This document shows positions 18,189 to 26,625 of a stretch of DNA of 64,000 nucleotides, one piece after another. The DNA is from Dokdonia sp. PRO95 (GTDB taxonomy: Bacteria > Bacteroidota > Bacteroidia > Flavobacteriales > Flavobacteriaceae): contig NZ_CM001837.1 of assembly GCF_000355805.1 (NCBI RefSeq), positions 261,434 through 325,433 of the forward strand, written 5' to 3'. Made by a program: the position numbers and the translations under genes. A model generated the notes under the pieces. It did no database searches. It was given only the letters and a program-made list of their open reading frames with translations, and had not been told where the DNA came from. The stretch's first letter is position 1. Every line of letters begins with the position of its first letter.

Positions 18189-19595
18189 CTACTCACTAAG
18201 GTTATAAGAATTTATAGCATCAGATACTTCATAACCTAGACGTAATCCTTCTGTGCAATCCATTCTCACATGTACTCCTAGTGGAAGTCTAGAGTAAGCA
18301 TTTTCTTGAGCCATTTCTGAAAGGGAATTATACTGTCTAGGCGCTCCTCTAAATTCGGTTCTACCTTCGTGTGTTTTGTCTGTAAAATTGATAGTGTTTC
18401 CAAACTCATTGATAAATACCCCAGCTGCCGCCGAAGAAAATGCAGAATGGCCCGAGGGATACCCTGGGAATGACGGGTTAGGCCAATTAATAAACCTATA
18501 TAAATTGGTTTGATAAGTTGGGTCAATATGCGCTTGGATATATACACTAGGGCGCATTACCATATACTCATACTTATCTGCCCAAGTGGAAACAGCAGCA
18601 TCGTTTAATGAGAAGCCTAACTTTAAAAGTATCATAAGTGATTGCTCATAACTCACATCCATTTGATCTATCAATTGATTTGCAATAGAAATTTGGCGAC
18701 CAGGAGGACTCATCATAAGACCTTCTACATCGTCAGACCAGAACTCTGCTACCCACAAATCATCATTATTTTCTTCTCTAGCTGCGTTGTTGATGGTATA
18801 CACTTCCATCATTTCATTATAAAAGTCGCTATCTACATTAGTGCTATAATTAATTGCTGGCGGCACACTTGATGTCTCTTCTGAAGATATTACAAATGTT
18901 CTTGCACTTGCCCAATAAGGAAACCAAGCTCTCTCCTCATCTGCACTGTAGGTCCAGTAGCCTTCACCTGCAGGAGGTTCATAAGCATAGGGTTGTGGTT
19001 CTATTATTTGAGATTCAGCTGCGGTATCAGTTTGACTGTATGCAATTACTTGTTCTGCAACGTAGGTTCCCCAGGCTATAGAATTTGCAATTACTTCTGC
19101 ACTCAAACCTTCTTGAAGTCTAGTTTCTTGAGCATTTTTATGTTGGCCAATTTTCACATCTACATCTCCTTGCACATTATACATGAAATGATCAAAAACT
19201 ATTGCATAGCAAGTGTTTAATGCCGTTTTGATATCTATGCTATCTGGACGCTCACTAAAATCAATGGTTAATCTATCAATATTATTCACATTAGATTGAT
19301 AGCCATCTATATCTGCAACCGCTACTTCATATGCCGCGAGATGTATGTAAGCTAAGGATCTAGCAGTAGCAACTGGTCTCATCCCGTATGCATATTGATC
19401 TACTTCTAACCAGAGCGTATTCCAGTCTGTGATGAGTTGTGTTGTTTGGTCTGTAACAGCTATTGAAGTATCAATAATATCAGATACTTCTAGATTTTGA
19501 TTAAGACGCACATCATCTAGATCATCTTGACACGATTGAAATAATACGAAAACAAAAAGTCCTAAAAGAAACGAATATCTACGTGGGGTTCTCAT
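18189..19595 (-). CDS. vanadium-dependent haloperoxidase / PAP2-superfamily lipoprotein
   Basis: 468 residues. A lipoprotein-type signal ends at Cys22 (LFVFVLFQSC), so the protein should be lipid-anchored in the outer membrane or periplasm. The three vanadate/phosphate-binding motifs of the superfamily are visible: K341-x6-R348-P349, PSGH starting at 380, and R436-x5-H442 (SRLPLGVHVRMD), close to SRxxLGVHxRxD of true vanadium haloperoxidases. Known family members either oxidise halides with hydrogen peroxide or act as acid phosphatases; sequence alone cannot decide between the two. It stands alone between the SprB-like operon and the carboxypeptidase gene, and points toward neither. Bacteroidetes carry many lipoproteins of this type of unknown substrate. 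Confidence 0.85.
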   Translation of the reverse strand: MRTPRRYSFLLGLFVFVLFQSCQDDLDDVRLNQNLEVSDIIDTSIAVTDQTTQLITDWNTLWLEVDQYAYGMRPVATARSLAYIHLAAYEVAVADIDGYQSNVNNIDRLTIDFSERPDSIDIKTALNTCYAIVFDHFMYNVQGDVDVKIGQHKNAQETRLQEGLSAEVIANSIAWGTYVAEQVIAYSQTDTAAESQIIEPQPYAYEPPAGEGYWTYSADEERAWFPYWASARTFVISSEETSSVPPAINYSTNVDSDFYNEMMEVYTINNAAREENNDDLWVAEFWSDDVEGLMMSPPGRQISIANQLIDQMDVSYEQSLMILLKLGFSLNDAAVSTWADKYEYMVMRPSVYIQAHIDPTYQTNLYRFINWPNPSFPGYPSGHSAFSSAAAGVFINEFGNTINFTDKTHEGRTEFRGAPRQYNSLSEMAQENAYSRLPLGVHVRMDCTEGLRLGYEVSDAINSYNLSE

Positions 19596-19969
19596 AATGA
19601 ATTATTTAAAGAGTATAATACGCCATAAAAGAGGTCAAACCCCTATGACATGTACAGATTACAAATAATTTAATATTCCTTTATATGATAGTTTTATTTC
19701 TAAACAATACTAAAGATTTAAGCAAGATATAAAAACGCCTTAAAAATCTAACAATCAATAAATTATACTAACAAATAATTATACTAGTACGAAAATCTAG
19801 AATCAACAAAAAACATCGATGAAATACATTAATAATCTACAAAATACACAATTTAACATTTTTATTAACATTTATCGTAGGTTTTTTTCTAGTTTAGCAG
19901 CTTTAAAAATAAACCCCTAATGAATTAAGGTATCCCAAATTCCTTAATTGACTTAAACCTACTATTGTT
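19596..19969. other. 374-base divergent intergenic region
   Basis: Very AT-rich region between the haloperoxidase-like gene (-) and the carboxypeptidase gene (+). It holds the CATCGATGAAATACA box and the promoter of the carboxypeptidase gene (listed separately). I see no RNA gene and no open frame worth calling. Confidence 0.7.
19813..19897 (+). promoter_or_regulatory. promoter with upstream CATCGATGAAATACA box (carboxypeptidase gene)
   Basis: Box ACATCGATGAAATAC at 19813-19827, a second AAATACACA half 20 bases further on, a T7 run, and the -7-like element TAGTTTAG at 19890-19897, 73 bases before the ATG. The region from 19814 aligns without gaps over 87 bases to the one upstream of the gene at 26626, with the box-to-element distance exactly 76 bases in both. 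TAnnTTTG is the known Bacteroidetes -7 consensus; the last T is A here. Confidence 0.6.
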
Positions 19970-22900
19970 ATGAAGCAAACCTACTTAAAGGTTGTTATCC
20001 TCATTTTTGTGTTTGTATTTGGTGTTATGACTACCTCGCAAGGGCAGGTTAACTTATCACAAGCTGTAAACCACAATCACACTACCTTGAATTCTAATGG
20101 TACTGTAAAGCGAGTTATCATTAAGACAAAAAATCCAGAGACATTAAAACTATTATACACGAAAGGCTTTGACTTTACTTGTGGTAGTAAAGGCGTTTCT
20201 ACAGGGGTACAATTGGATTTAAATGAAAATGAAATTAATATTCTAAAAGAGCTGAATATTCCTCATCAAATTACTATTGATAATTTGACAAAGTACATCA
20301 GCGAAAGAAATAATCGTAATCTACCTCAAGCTAAAACTGAATTAAAGAGACTTAAAAGTATTAGCCAAGGAAAGTCTCCTAGCCCTCTTGCTAATTTAGG
20401 TCAAACTACAAGATCTTTTAGTCAAAGTTCTGAAAGCATTCCAAGCGCTATTCAATATGACGAATGCAGTGAGGTAGACTGGACTCCTCAAAATTTTACG
20501 CTAGGTTCTATGGGAGGGGCTTATAATTACCAAGAAATCTTAGATCAATTAACTCTGATGCAGCAAATGTATCCTAACATTATTTCAGTTGCTAAAGACG
20601 CTTCGCCTACTAACCAGAAAACACATGGTTATACTGGAACAAACCCAGATATAGCTCCCCAAACTATGTGGTATGTAAAAATATCTGACAATCCAGATAC
20701 AGATGAAGCTGGTGAACCTCAGTCATTAATTACGGGAGCAGCTCACGCAAGAGAGGTAAGTAGTGTGATGAATATCATCTACTACATGTGGTATATTTTA
20801 GAAAACTATAATGTGGATCCACTTATCACAAATATGATTGATAATCAAGAGCTTTACTTTATACCTGTTATTAATCCTGATGGGTATATTTATAATGGTA
20901 TTCAAGCTCCTAATGGTGGAGGAAACCAAAGAAAGAACCTTAGACCAGGCACTGGTAATGGACAATACACTCAAGGGGTTGACCTTAATAGAAACTCTCC
21001 ATACTATTGGGGAATAGATGATGCAGGATCTTCGCCTAGCGTTATATCTGGAACTTATAGAGGTCCATCTCCAGCATCTGAACCAGAAACACAAATCATA
21101 GCTGATTTTGTACAGTCCAAAGATTTAAAAGTAGCGATCAATCACCACTCAGGCTTAAATTCAATTGTAACATCATCATATAATGGAAGTACCTCTGCAG
21201 CACCTTCTGGTCGTGAAGATGAGTTCCAAGAGCTTATGCAAAATGTAACCCATTACAACCGTTACATCCATGGCTCTGCTCCAAATACATTATATCCAGC
21301 TAATGGAGATTTTAATGACTGGATGCTTGGAGGTCCACCAGTGACCACCAACCCATCAGGAGGAGGTTCTTATACTAATTCGGGCTCTGGAAAGAATATT
21401 ATTGCCTTTACTCCAGAAAATGGCGACGAGTTTGCTCCAGACCCTACACATATTGTACCTGTGGCAAAAAGAGCTTTACGAATGAATTTGATTACCAGTC
21501 TATCTGCTGGTAGTTATGCTCAGTTGCACGACCTTACAAATACAGATATAAATGGATTAAATTCTACACTAAACTTCGCAGTTGAATATATAGGTCAGAC
21601 ACTTGATGATTTGACGCTCACAGTTACTCCTGTAAGCTCAAATATCAATAGCATAACAGCACTACCTCTCAATTCATTGAGTAACATGAGTAAGCTAGAA
21701 CAAAGAGAAGTAAGCTTACCTATAACCCTAAATGGCAGTATTCAGCCTAATGAACTTATAGAATATGAAGTTACTTTAAGCAACAGCAATTATGATATAT
21801 ACAAAGCTGTATTTCGAAAATATTACAACCCTACAATTCTAATAGATGCAGATGGTATCTCAAACTGGACTGGTAATTGGGTAAACTATACTAATGGATA
21901 TAATGGAAGTACTAATGCAATATCTGTAGTCTCTAGCGGGTCATATGGTAATAACCAAGTACGAACCACTACCTTGAGTACACTACAAAATTTTGACTCT
22001 TCAGAGGGTTACGTAATACAATTTAATGCCTTCTGGGATATAGAGCGCAATTTTGATCTAGTACAGCTGGAGGCATCGACAGATGGAACTAACTGGACAG
22101 CATTATGTGGTAAGTACAATAAACCTGCTGCACCTACATCTGTTAATAATCATTTTAATAGTACTAAAGGAGGTCCAAATAACCCTAGTAATCATCAAGA
22201 ATCAAATGGAATCTACGTGTATGATGGTGATCAGATTGTAAATGGCGTTAACAAGTGGATACGAGAAGAAATATTTATCGACTTTGAAAACAACACGACA
22301 TTATTAGGACAGACTGGAGTGCAACTCCGCTTTAGGTTTGATAGTGATGGAAGCAATATACGCGATGGATATAACACGGATTTTGCTGGTTTTATTTTTG
22401 ATGATTTTAAAATTTTAGCCTTAGATACTTATACTCCTGAGTTATGTACAGAAACAGCTATCTCAAGTTTCCCTTATAATGAAAGTTTTGAATCCGGACT
22501 AGGCGTATGGTCACAAGATCAAGGTGATGATGGAGAGTGGTTAAGAAATTCTAGAGGCACTCCCTCTGGAAGTACAGGTCCAAACGGAGCAAATGATGGA
22601 ACTTTCTATTTATACACAGAAGCTACAGAAGATCCTAACGCTCCAGGGGAAAACTTAGGTAATAATGCTACAGCAATATTAACAAGTCCTTGTTTTGATT
22701 TATCTAATGCCTCTAGTGCGACTTTCAACTTTGACTACCATATGTTTGGAGACAATATGGGGAATTTAATTGTAGAAGTACTTGATGATGAAAACTTCAC
22801 ATGGACGCCTCTATTTACACAAAATGGAAATACTGGAGCTACACAAAACCAATGGAGTTCGGAAAGTGCAGCATTAACACCATATTTAAATAAAACTATT

Positions 22901-25900
22901 AAAATAAGATTTGTAGGAACCACTGGAAATGGCTTCAGTAGTGACATGGCTATCGATAATATAGAACTGTTAGCCACTATAGAAGAACCGGACACTGTAC
23001 CTCCTACAGCTGTATGTCAAAATATTACTGCTTCATTAGGAGCAGACGGTACGGTAACTATTCTCGCTACACAAATTGACAATGGATCTACAGACGATGG
23101 TACAATCGCAAGCTTAACACTAGATATTGATACTTTTGACTGTTCAAACGTTGGTGTAAATACTGTTACTCTTACTGTGACAGATACTGGAAATAATACA
23201 GATACTTGTACAGCAACCGTTACAATTGAGCCATATACTACAGCTCCAGATGGTTTGGCTATTTCAAACATAGAAATCACTACAGCGAGCGTAAGTTGGA
23301 ATGCAGCGGCAAGTGGGGATTATAGTTTACGCTTTCGCGAAAGCGGAACTACAGCCTTTACGACGCAAGTTGTTTCTACAAACACATTTGAACTAGCAAA
23401 TCTAGAACCTGAAACTACTTATGAAGCCCAAGTAAGCGCAGTATGTTCTGGCGCAGCAAATTCACCATATAGTACCGTTGTAGAATTCACTACAAAACCA
23501 TTGTGCGATGCAATTACAACTTTACCTTATACTGAAAACTTCACAGCAGACTTCGGGATTTTTGAACAAATAGATGGTGATGATGGTGATTGGTTGAGAG
23601 ATAATGATGGAACTCCAACAGGAGATACTGGACCAGGAACAGGAACAGGTAATTTGCTAATTGATGGTGATGACTATTTATATGTAGAAGCATCTGCACC
23701 CGCCACAACAGTTGGCGGTATTAATCAAGGTAGTACTGCCATATTACAATCACAATGTTTAGACCTTACAGATTATACTATCGCAAGTTTAGTTTTCAAC
23801 TATCACATGAGAACAGCAGGCACATTCTCCCAAAGACCAACATTGGACATTGTTGTAAGTGAAGATGGCGGAGAAACTTTTAGTCCGGCAGTTGCTCAAC
23901 TAGAAGGCGCTGACGGAACAGGCTGGAGAGAAGAGACTATTGACTTATCATCATTTTCAGGAAAAAATATCAAACTTAGGTTGGTAGGTAATACAGGAGT
24001 AGGAAGTTTTCAAGGAGATATAGCTATAGATAATTTACGTTTTATCGCTTCAAATACAACCTACATTTACGACGCAGGAGCTTGGACACCACAAGATCCA
24101 AGTGGTGACGCTACAAGTAATGATAATATCGAAGTACGTTCTGGCGCTCCTACCCTATCTGCAAATACAGTAGTAAATAATGTAACAATACTTGCTGGTG
24201 CAACATTAGATCTAGCAGCTACTACTCTGGATGTAAATGGTGACCTTACTAATGCGGGTGACATCTCAGGAGCAAGTGGTACACTTTTAATGACGGGAAG
24301 CTCTCCTCAAGAAATTGCAGGTAATGCTCTTGAAATTGCCAACTTAGTTATTGATAATAGTGATACCACTCAAGGTGTTACCTTAAGCACGGCACTTTCA
24401 ATCAATAAATTATTGACATTAACAGATGGAACTCTTAATACTGGAGATACACTCACCTTATTGAGTAATGCTACAAGAACTGCAATGATCGATGTTATCA
24501 CTGGAGGTACTATCTCTGGTAATGTAACTACAGAAAGATACATTCCAGCAAGGAGGGCTTTTAGATTATTTTCTAGTCCAGTAACCACAGTGACAAGTAT
24601 CAATGCAAACTGGCAAGAAGGTGTTCATAATACAGGCACGTCTTTTCCTACCGATAACATGAATCCTAACCCAGGTTATGGTACTCATATCTCAGGTTCC
24701 TTAACAGGTGAAAATGGCTTTGATGCTACAGCTTCTGGAAATGGATCTATTTTTAAATTAGACAATGCTTTGCAGTCTTGGCAAGATGTTACCAATACAG
24801 ATGTAACTACCTTGACTGCTGGTGAACCTATTAGACTTCTAGTAAGAGGTGATCGTAGTGTTAACATTACAAGTAACGCTGCAACTCCTACTGCCACAAC
24901 ATTAAGAGCGACAGGAACTCTCGCTACCTCACCTGTCAGTTTCAGTGGTAGCACACTTAACCATAATGCTGGAGCTTTTAACTTTATAGGAAATCCATAC
25001 CAAGCTTCCATAAATATCAATACGACACTAGCCTCTTCTACAAATGTGAGAACTGGTGAAGTTTGGGTATGGGATGCTACACTAGGCGCTAGAGGGCAAT
25101 ATGTAACTGTTCTTTTAGACGGAAGTGGTTCTAGTAATGGAGCTAATTCTAAAAACTACCATTACATACAACCAGGACAAGCTATATTTACAGCAACAGA
25201 CGCTACTGTAACAGATAGCAGTACTCAAATTGTGTTCAACGAGATAGATAAAGTCACAGGTAATGAAGTGCCTCTTTACAGCAACTCATCAAATGCGATT
25301 GCAACATCACCACACCTCATAGGTAGATTATACAGAAGTGAACACTATGGTGAAGACGCAGGTCTACAAGACAACTTTGTAATTCTGTATAATGATCGTT
25401 ATAGTAATGACGTAACTCCAGAAGATGTTTCAAAGTTCTTCAATATCGATGAGAACATGGGCGTTTTAAGAGATGGAGGCTTACTAAGCGTTGATAAAGT
25501 AGCTATGCCTACAGAAGACGACCAGATACAACTTTACAATGCTTTATATCGTGCAAGCGATTACACCTTAGACCTTGAGCTTTATGGACTCACAGACATA
25601 GAAACATATCTCAAGGATAATCATACAGGTGTTACTACCTTACTAGAAGAAGGATTAAACACTATCTCCTTTAGCGTTGACAGTAATATGGAGACAAGTT
25701 TAGATACAAAGCGCTTTGAAATTATATATCAGCGCGAGGTGTTATCAACCACAGCTGAGGAAGCCGTTGATTTTACAATGTATCCTAATCCTATCACAAA
25801 TGGAAGATTAACTATTACCTCTACTGCATTTTCCGGAAGCAAGGTAGATGTGATAATCACAAATTTATTAGGACAAACGATAATGACCAAGGAGGCATCA

Positions 25901-26014
25901 TTCAATGGTAATAAGACTGTAATTGATAATCTTAACCAACTAAGTAGCGGTATGTACATACTATCTATAGAGAATAAAGAAATCAAGATTTCTCATAAAA
26001 TTGTTATTCAATAA
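19970..26014 (+). CDS. giant secreted M14 zinc carboxypeptidase with MAM and FN3 domains, T9SS cargo
   Basis: 2014 residues with signal peptide (to about residue 25). Residues about 180-520 form an M14 peptidase: zinc ligands H259 and E262 (HARE), VDLNRN motif, third ligand H393 (NHHS), catalytic Glu E483 (TPENG). So the active site is intact and a carboxypeptidase activity is expected. After it come a MAM-like domain (about 830-1000), a HYR-like segment (1010-1087), a fibronectin III domain (1090-1177), a second MAM-like domain (1178-1360), a long surface region, and a T9SS type A signal (about 1936-2014, MYPNPITNGRL ... SHKIVIQ). A secreted or surface-held peptidase for protein breakdown outside the cell is the likely role. 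One palindrome lies inside the FN3 coding part. Followed 15 bases later by a small PID-CTERM-like gene. Confidence 0.9.
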   Translation: MKQTYLKVVILIFVFVFGVMTTSQGQVNLSQAVNHNHTTLNSNGTVKRVIIKTKNPETLKLLYTKGFDFTCGSKGVSTGVQLDLNENEINILKELNIPHQITIDNLTKYISERNNRNLPQAKTELKRLKSISQGKSPSPLANLGQTTRSFSQSSESIPSAIQYDECSEVDWTPQNFTLGSMGGAYNYQEILDQLTLMQQMYPNIISVAKDASPTNQKTHGYTGTNPDIAPQTMWYVKISDNPDTDEAGEPQSLITGAAHAREVSSVMNIIYYMWYILENYNVDPLITNMIDNQELYFIPVINPDGYIYNGIQAPNGGGNQRKNLRPGTGNGQYTQGVDLNRNSPYYWGIDDAGSSPSVISGTYRGPSPASEPETQIIADFVQSKDLKVAINHHSGLNSIVTSSYNGSTSAAPSGREDEFQELMQNVTHYNRYIHGSAPNTLYPANGDFNDWMLGGPPVTTNPSGGGSYTNSGSGKNIIAFTPENGDEFAPDPTHIVPVAKRALRMNLITSLSAGSYAQLHDLTNTDINGLNSTLNFAVEYIGQTLDDLTLTVTPVSSNINSITALPLNSLSNMSKLEQREVSLPITLNGSIQPNELIEYEVTLSNSNYDIYKAVFRKYYNPTILIDADGISNWTGNWVNYTNGYNGSTNAISVVSSGSYGNNQVRTTTLSTLQNFDSSEGYVIQFNAFWDIERNFDLVQLEASTDGTNWTALCGKYNKPAAPTSVNNHFNSTKGGPNNPSNHQESNGIYVYDGDQIVNGVNKWIREEIFIDFENNTTLLGQTGVQLRFRFDSDGSNIRDGYNTDFAGFIFDDFKILALDTYTPELCTETAISSFPYNESFESGLGVWSQDQGDDGEWLRNSRGTPSGSTGPNGANDGTFYLYTEATEDPNAPGENLGNNATAILTSPCFDLSNASSATFNFDYHMFGDNMGNLIVEVLDDENFTWTPLFTQNGNTGATQNQWSSESAALTPYLNKTIKIRFVGTTGNGFSSDMAIDNIELLATIEEPDTVPPTAVCQNITASLGADGTVTILATQIDNGSTDDGTIASLTLDIDTFDCSNVGVNTVTLTVTDTGNNTDTCTATVTIEPYTTAPDGLAISNIEITTASVSWNAAASGDYSLRFRESGTTAFTTQVVSTNTFELANLEPETTYEAQVSAVCSGAANSPYSTVVEFTTKPLCDAITTLPYTENFTADFGIFEQIDGDDGDWLRDNDGTPTGDTGPGTGTGNLLIDGDDYLYVEASAPATTVGGINQGSTAILQSQCLDLTDYTIASLVFNYHMRTAGTFSQRPTLDIVVSEDGGETFSPAVAQLEGADGTGWREETIDLSSFSGKNIKLRLVGNTGVGSFQGDIAIDNLRFIASNTTYIYDAGAWTPQDPSGDATSNDNIEVRSGAPTLSANTVVNNVTILAGATLDLAATTLDVNGDLTNAGDISGASGTLLMTGSSPQEIAGNALEIANLVIDNSDTTQGVTLSTALSINKLLTLTDGTLNTGDTLTLLSNATRTAMIDVITGGTISGNVTTERYIPARRAFRLFSSPVTTVTSINANWQEGVHNTGTSFPTDNMNPNPGYGTHISGSLTGENGFDATASGNGSIFKLDNALQSWQDVTNTDVTTLTAGEPIRLLVRGDRSVNITSNAATPTATTLRATGTLATSPVSFSGSTLNHNAGAFNFIGNPYQASININTTLASSTNVRTGEVWVWDATLGARGQYVTVLLDGSGSSNGANSKNYHYIQPGQAIFTATDATVTDSSTQIVFNEIDKVTGNEVPLYSNSSNAIATSPHLIGRLYRSEHYGEDAGLQDNFVILYNDRYSNDVTPEDVSKFFNIDENMGVLRDGGLLSVDKVAMPTEDDQIQLYNALYRASDYTLDLELYGLTDIETYLKDNHTGVTTLLEEGLNTISFSVDSNMETSLDTKRFEIIYQREVLSTTAEEAVDFTMYPNPITNGRLTITSTAFSGSKVDVIITNLLGQTIMTKEASFNGNKTVIDNLNQLSSGMYILSIENKEIKISHKIVIQ
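23330..23345. repeat. dispersed palindrome, copy 5 (coding, read RFRES)
   Basis: Perfect CGCTTTCGCGAAAGCG within the FN3 domain of the carboxypeptidase gene, encoding LRFRESG. Confidence 0.9.
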
Positions 26015-26029
26015 ATTAAAAATATTCAT

Positions 26030-26224
26030 ATGACTACATATAAAAAATATATCCTAACTACACTCTTCTTTTTATTCATAAGTGCGGGAGCTCAAGCTCA
26101 AATAATCTTTGCAAATGATGTAAACGACGAAGCTCCAGCTGCACCCATAGATGGATTTATAGCAATTGGTATCGCTGCAGGTGCATATATTGGATTTAAG
26201 AAGAGGGCGCAGTCAGAAAAATAA
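26030..26224 (+). CDS. small secreted protein with PID-CTERM-like C-terminal tail
   Basis: 64 residues: signal peptide (MTTYKKYILTTLFFLFISAGAQAQ), about 15 acidic/Ala residues, then a tripartite tail made of the motif APIDG, a hydrophobic stretch (FIAIGIAAGAYIGF) and a basic end (KKRAQSEK). This layout matches the short C-terminal sorting signals known as PEP-CTERM-like, and the PID motif fits the PID-CTERM form reported from Bacteroidetes. It starts 15 bases after the giant carboxypeptidase gene and is followed by a strong terminator, so both are probably on one mRNA. Almost nothing would be left after cleavage at both ends, so it may act as a peptide or a membrane anchor. Function unknown. 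Confidence 0.75.
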   Translation: MTTYKKYILTTLFFLFISAGAQAQIIFANDVNDEAPAAPIDGFIAIGIAAGAYIGFKKRAQSEK

Positions 26225-26250
26225 TTATTTAGTGTTAATTCAAGGCGAAA

Positions 26251-26285
26251 GGAGCATTCTTTATAGAATGCTCTTTTTGTTTTTG
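26251..26285 (+). terminator. intrinsic terminator after the PID-CTERM-like gene
   Basis: Perfect 8-bp stem GAGCATTC (26252-26259) / GAATGCTC (26266-26273), 6-base loop, followed by TTTTTGTTTTT. Confidence 0.9.
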
Positions 26286-26292
26286 GGAATTA

Positions 26293-26308
26293 CGCTTTCG
26301 CGAAAACT
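26293..26308. repeat. dispersed palindrome, copy 6 (intergenic, degenerate right end)
   Basis: CGCTTTCGCGAAAACT just after the terminator. The 10-base core is intact but the outer right arm is changed. Confidence 0.75.
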
Positions 26309-26418
26309 TGAAATTTATCACCCTATCCAATCAAGTTGAAGTTTATCATGAAACCATAATTACTTCAATACTAAAAACCTAATAGCAAGCAAATTACACT
26401 CAGCAAAGTCAACAAAAT

Positions 26419-26567
26419 CATCGACGAAATACACATACACCTCAAAAAACCACAAGTACAACCTACTTGTTTTTAGGTAAAAACATCGGTGAAATACACA
26501 ATTATCAGCTCAATTACACATTTTTAGCTGTTTTCCTATTATAAATCTAGTTTTTTTCATAATTTAG
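26419..26567 (+). promoter_or_regulatory. promoter region with two CATCG-YGAAATACA boxes (gene at 26626)
   Basis: Box B CATCGACGAAATAC at 26419-26432 and box C CATCGGTGAAATAC at 26484-26497, 65 bases apart. The -7-like element TAATTTAG is at 26560-26567, 76 bases after the start of box C, just as in the carboxypeptidase promoter. Box B shares extra flanking bases (TCAACAAAA) with the box at 19814. The remainder of the 401-base gap 26225-26625 holds only the terminator and palindrome listed above. Confidence 0.6.
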
Positions 26568-26625
26568 CCGTCCCAACTCACTACAACACCCACCCCAACG
26601 GTTTTGTAGCGACAAATCTGACAAA

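Noticed and set aside
24067-25020. Several open frames of 65-111 codons on the minus strand inside the giant T9SS genes (also 14848-15183 and 22735-23280).
   Set aside because: They are the antisense of Thr/Asn-rich repeats, which have few stop codons in that frame. No start signal, no family-like sequence and full overlap with strongly supported genes.
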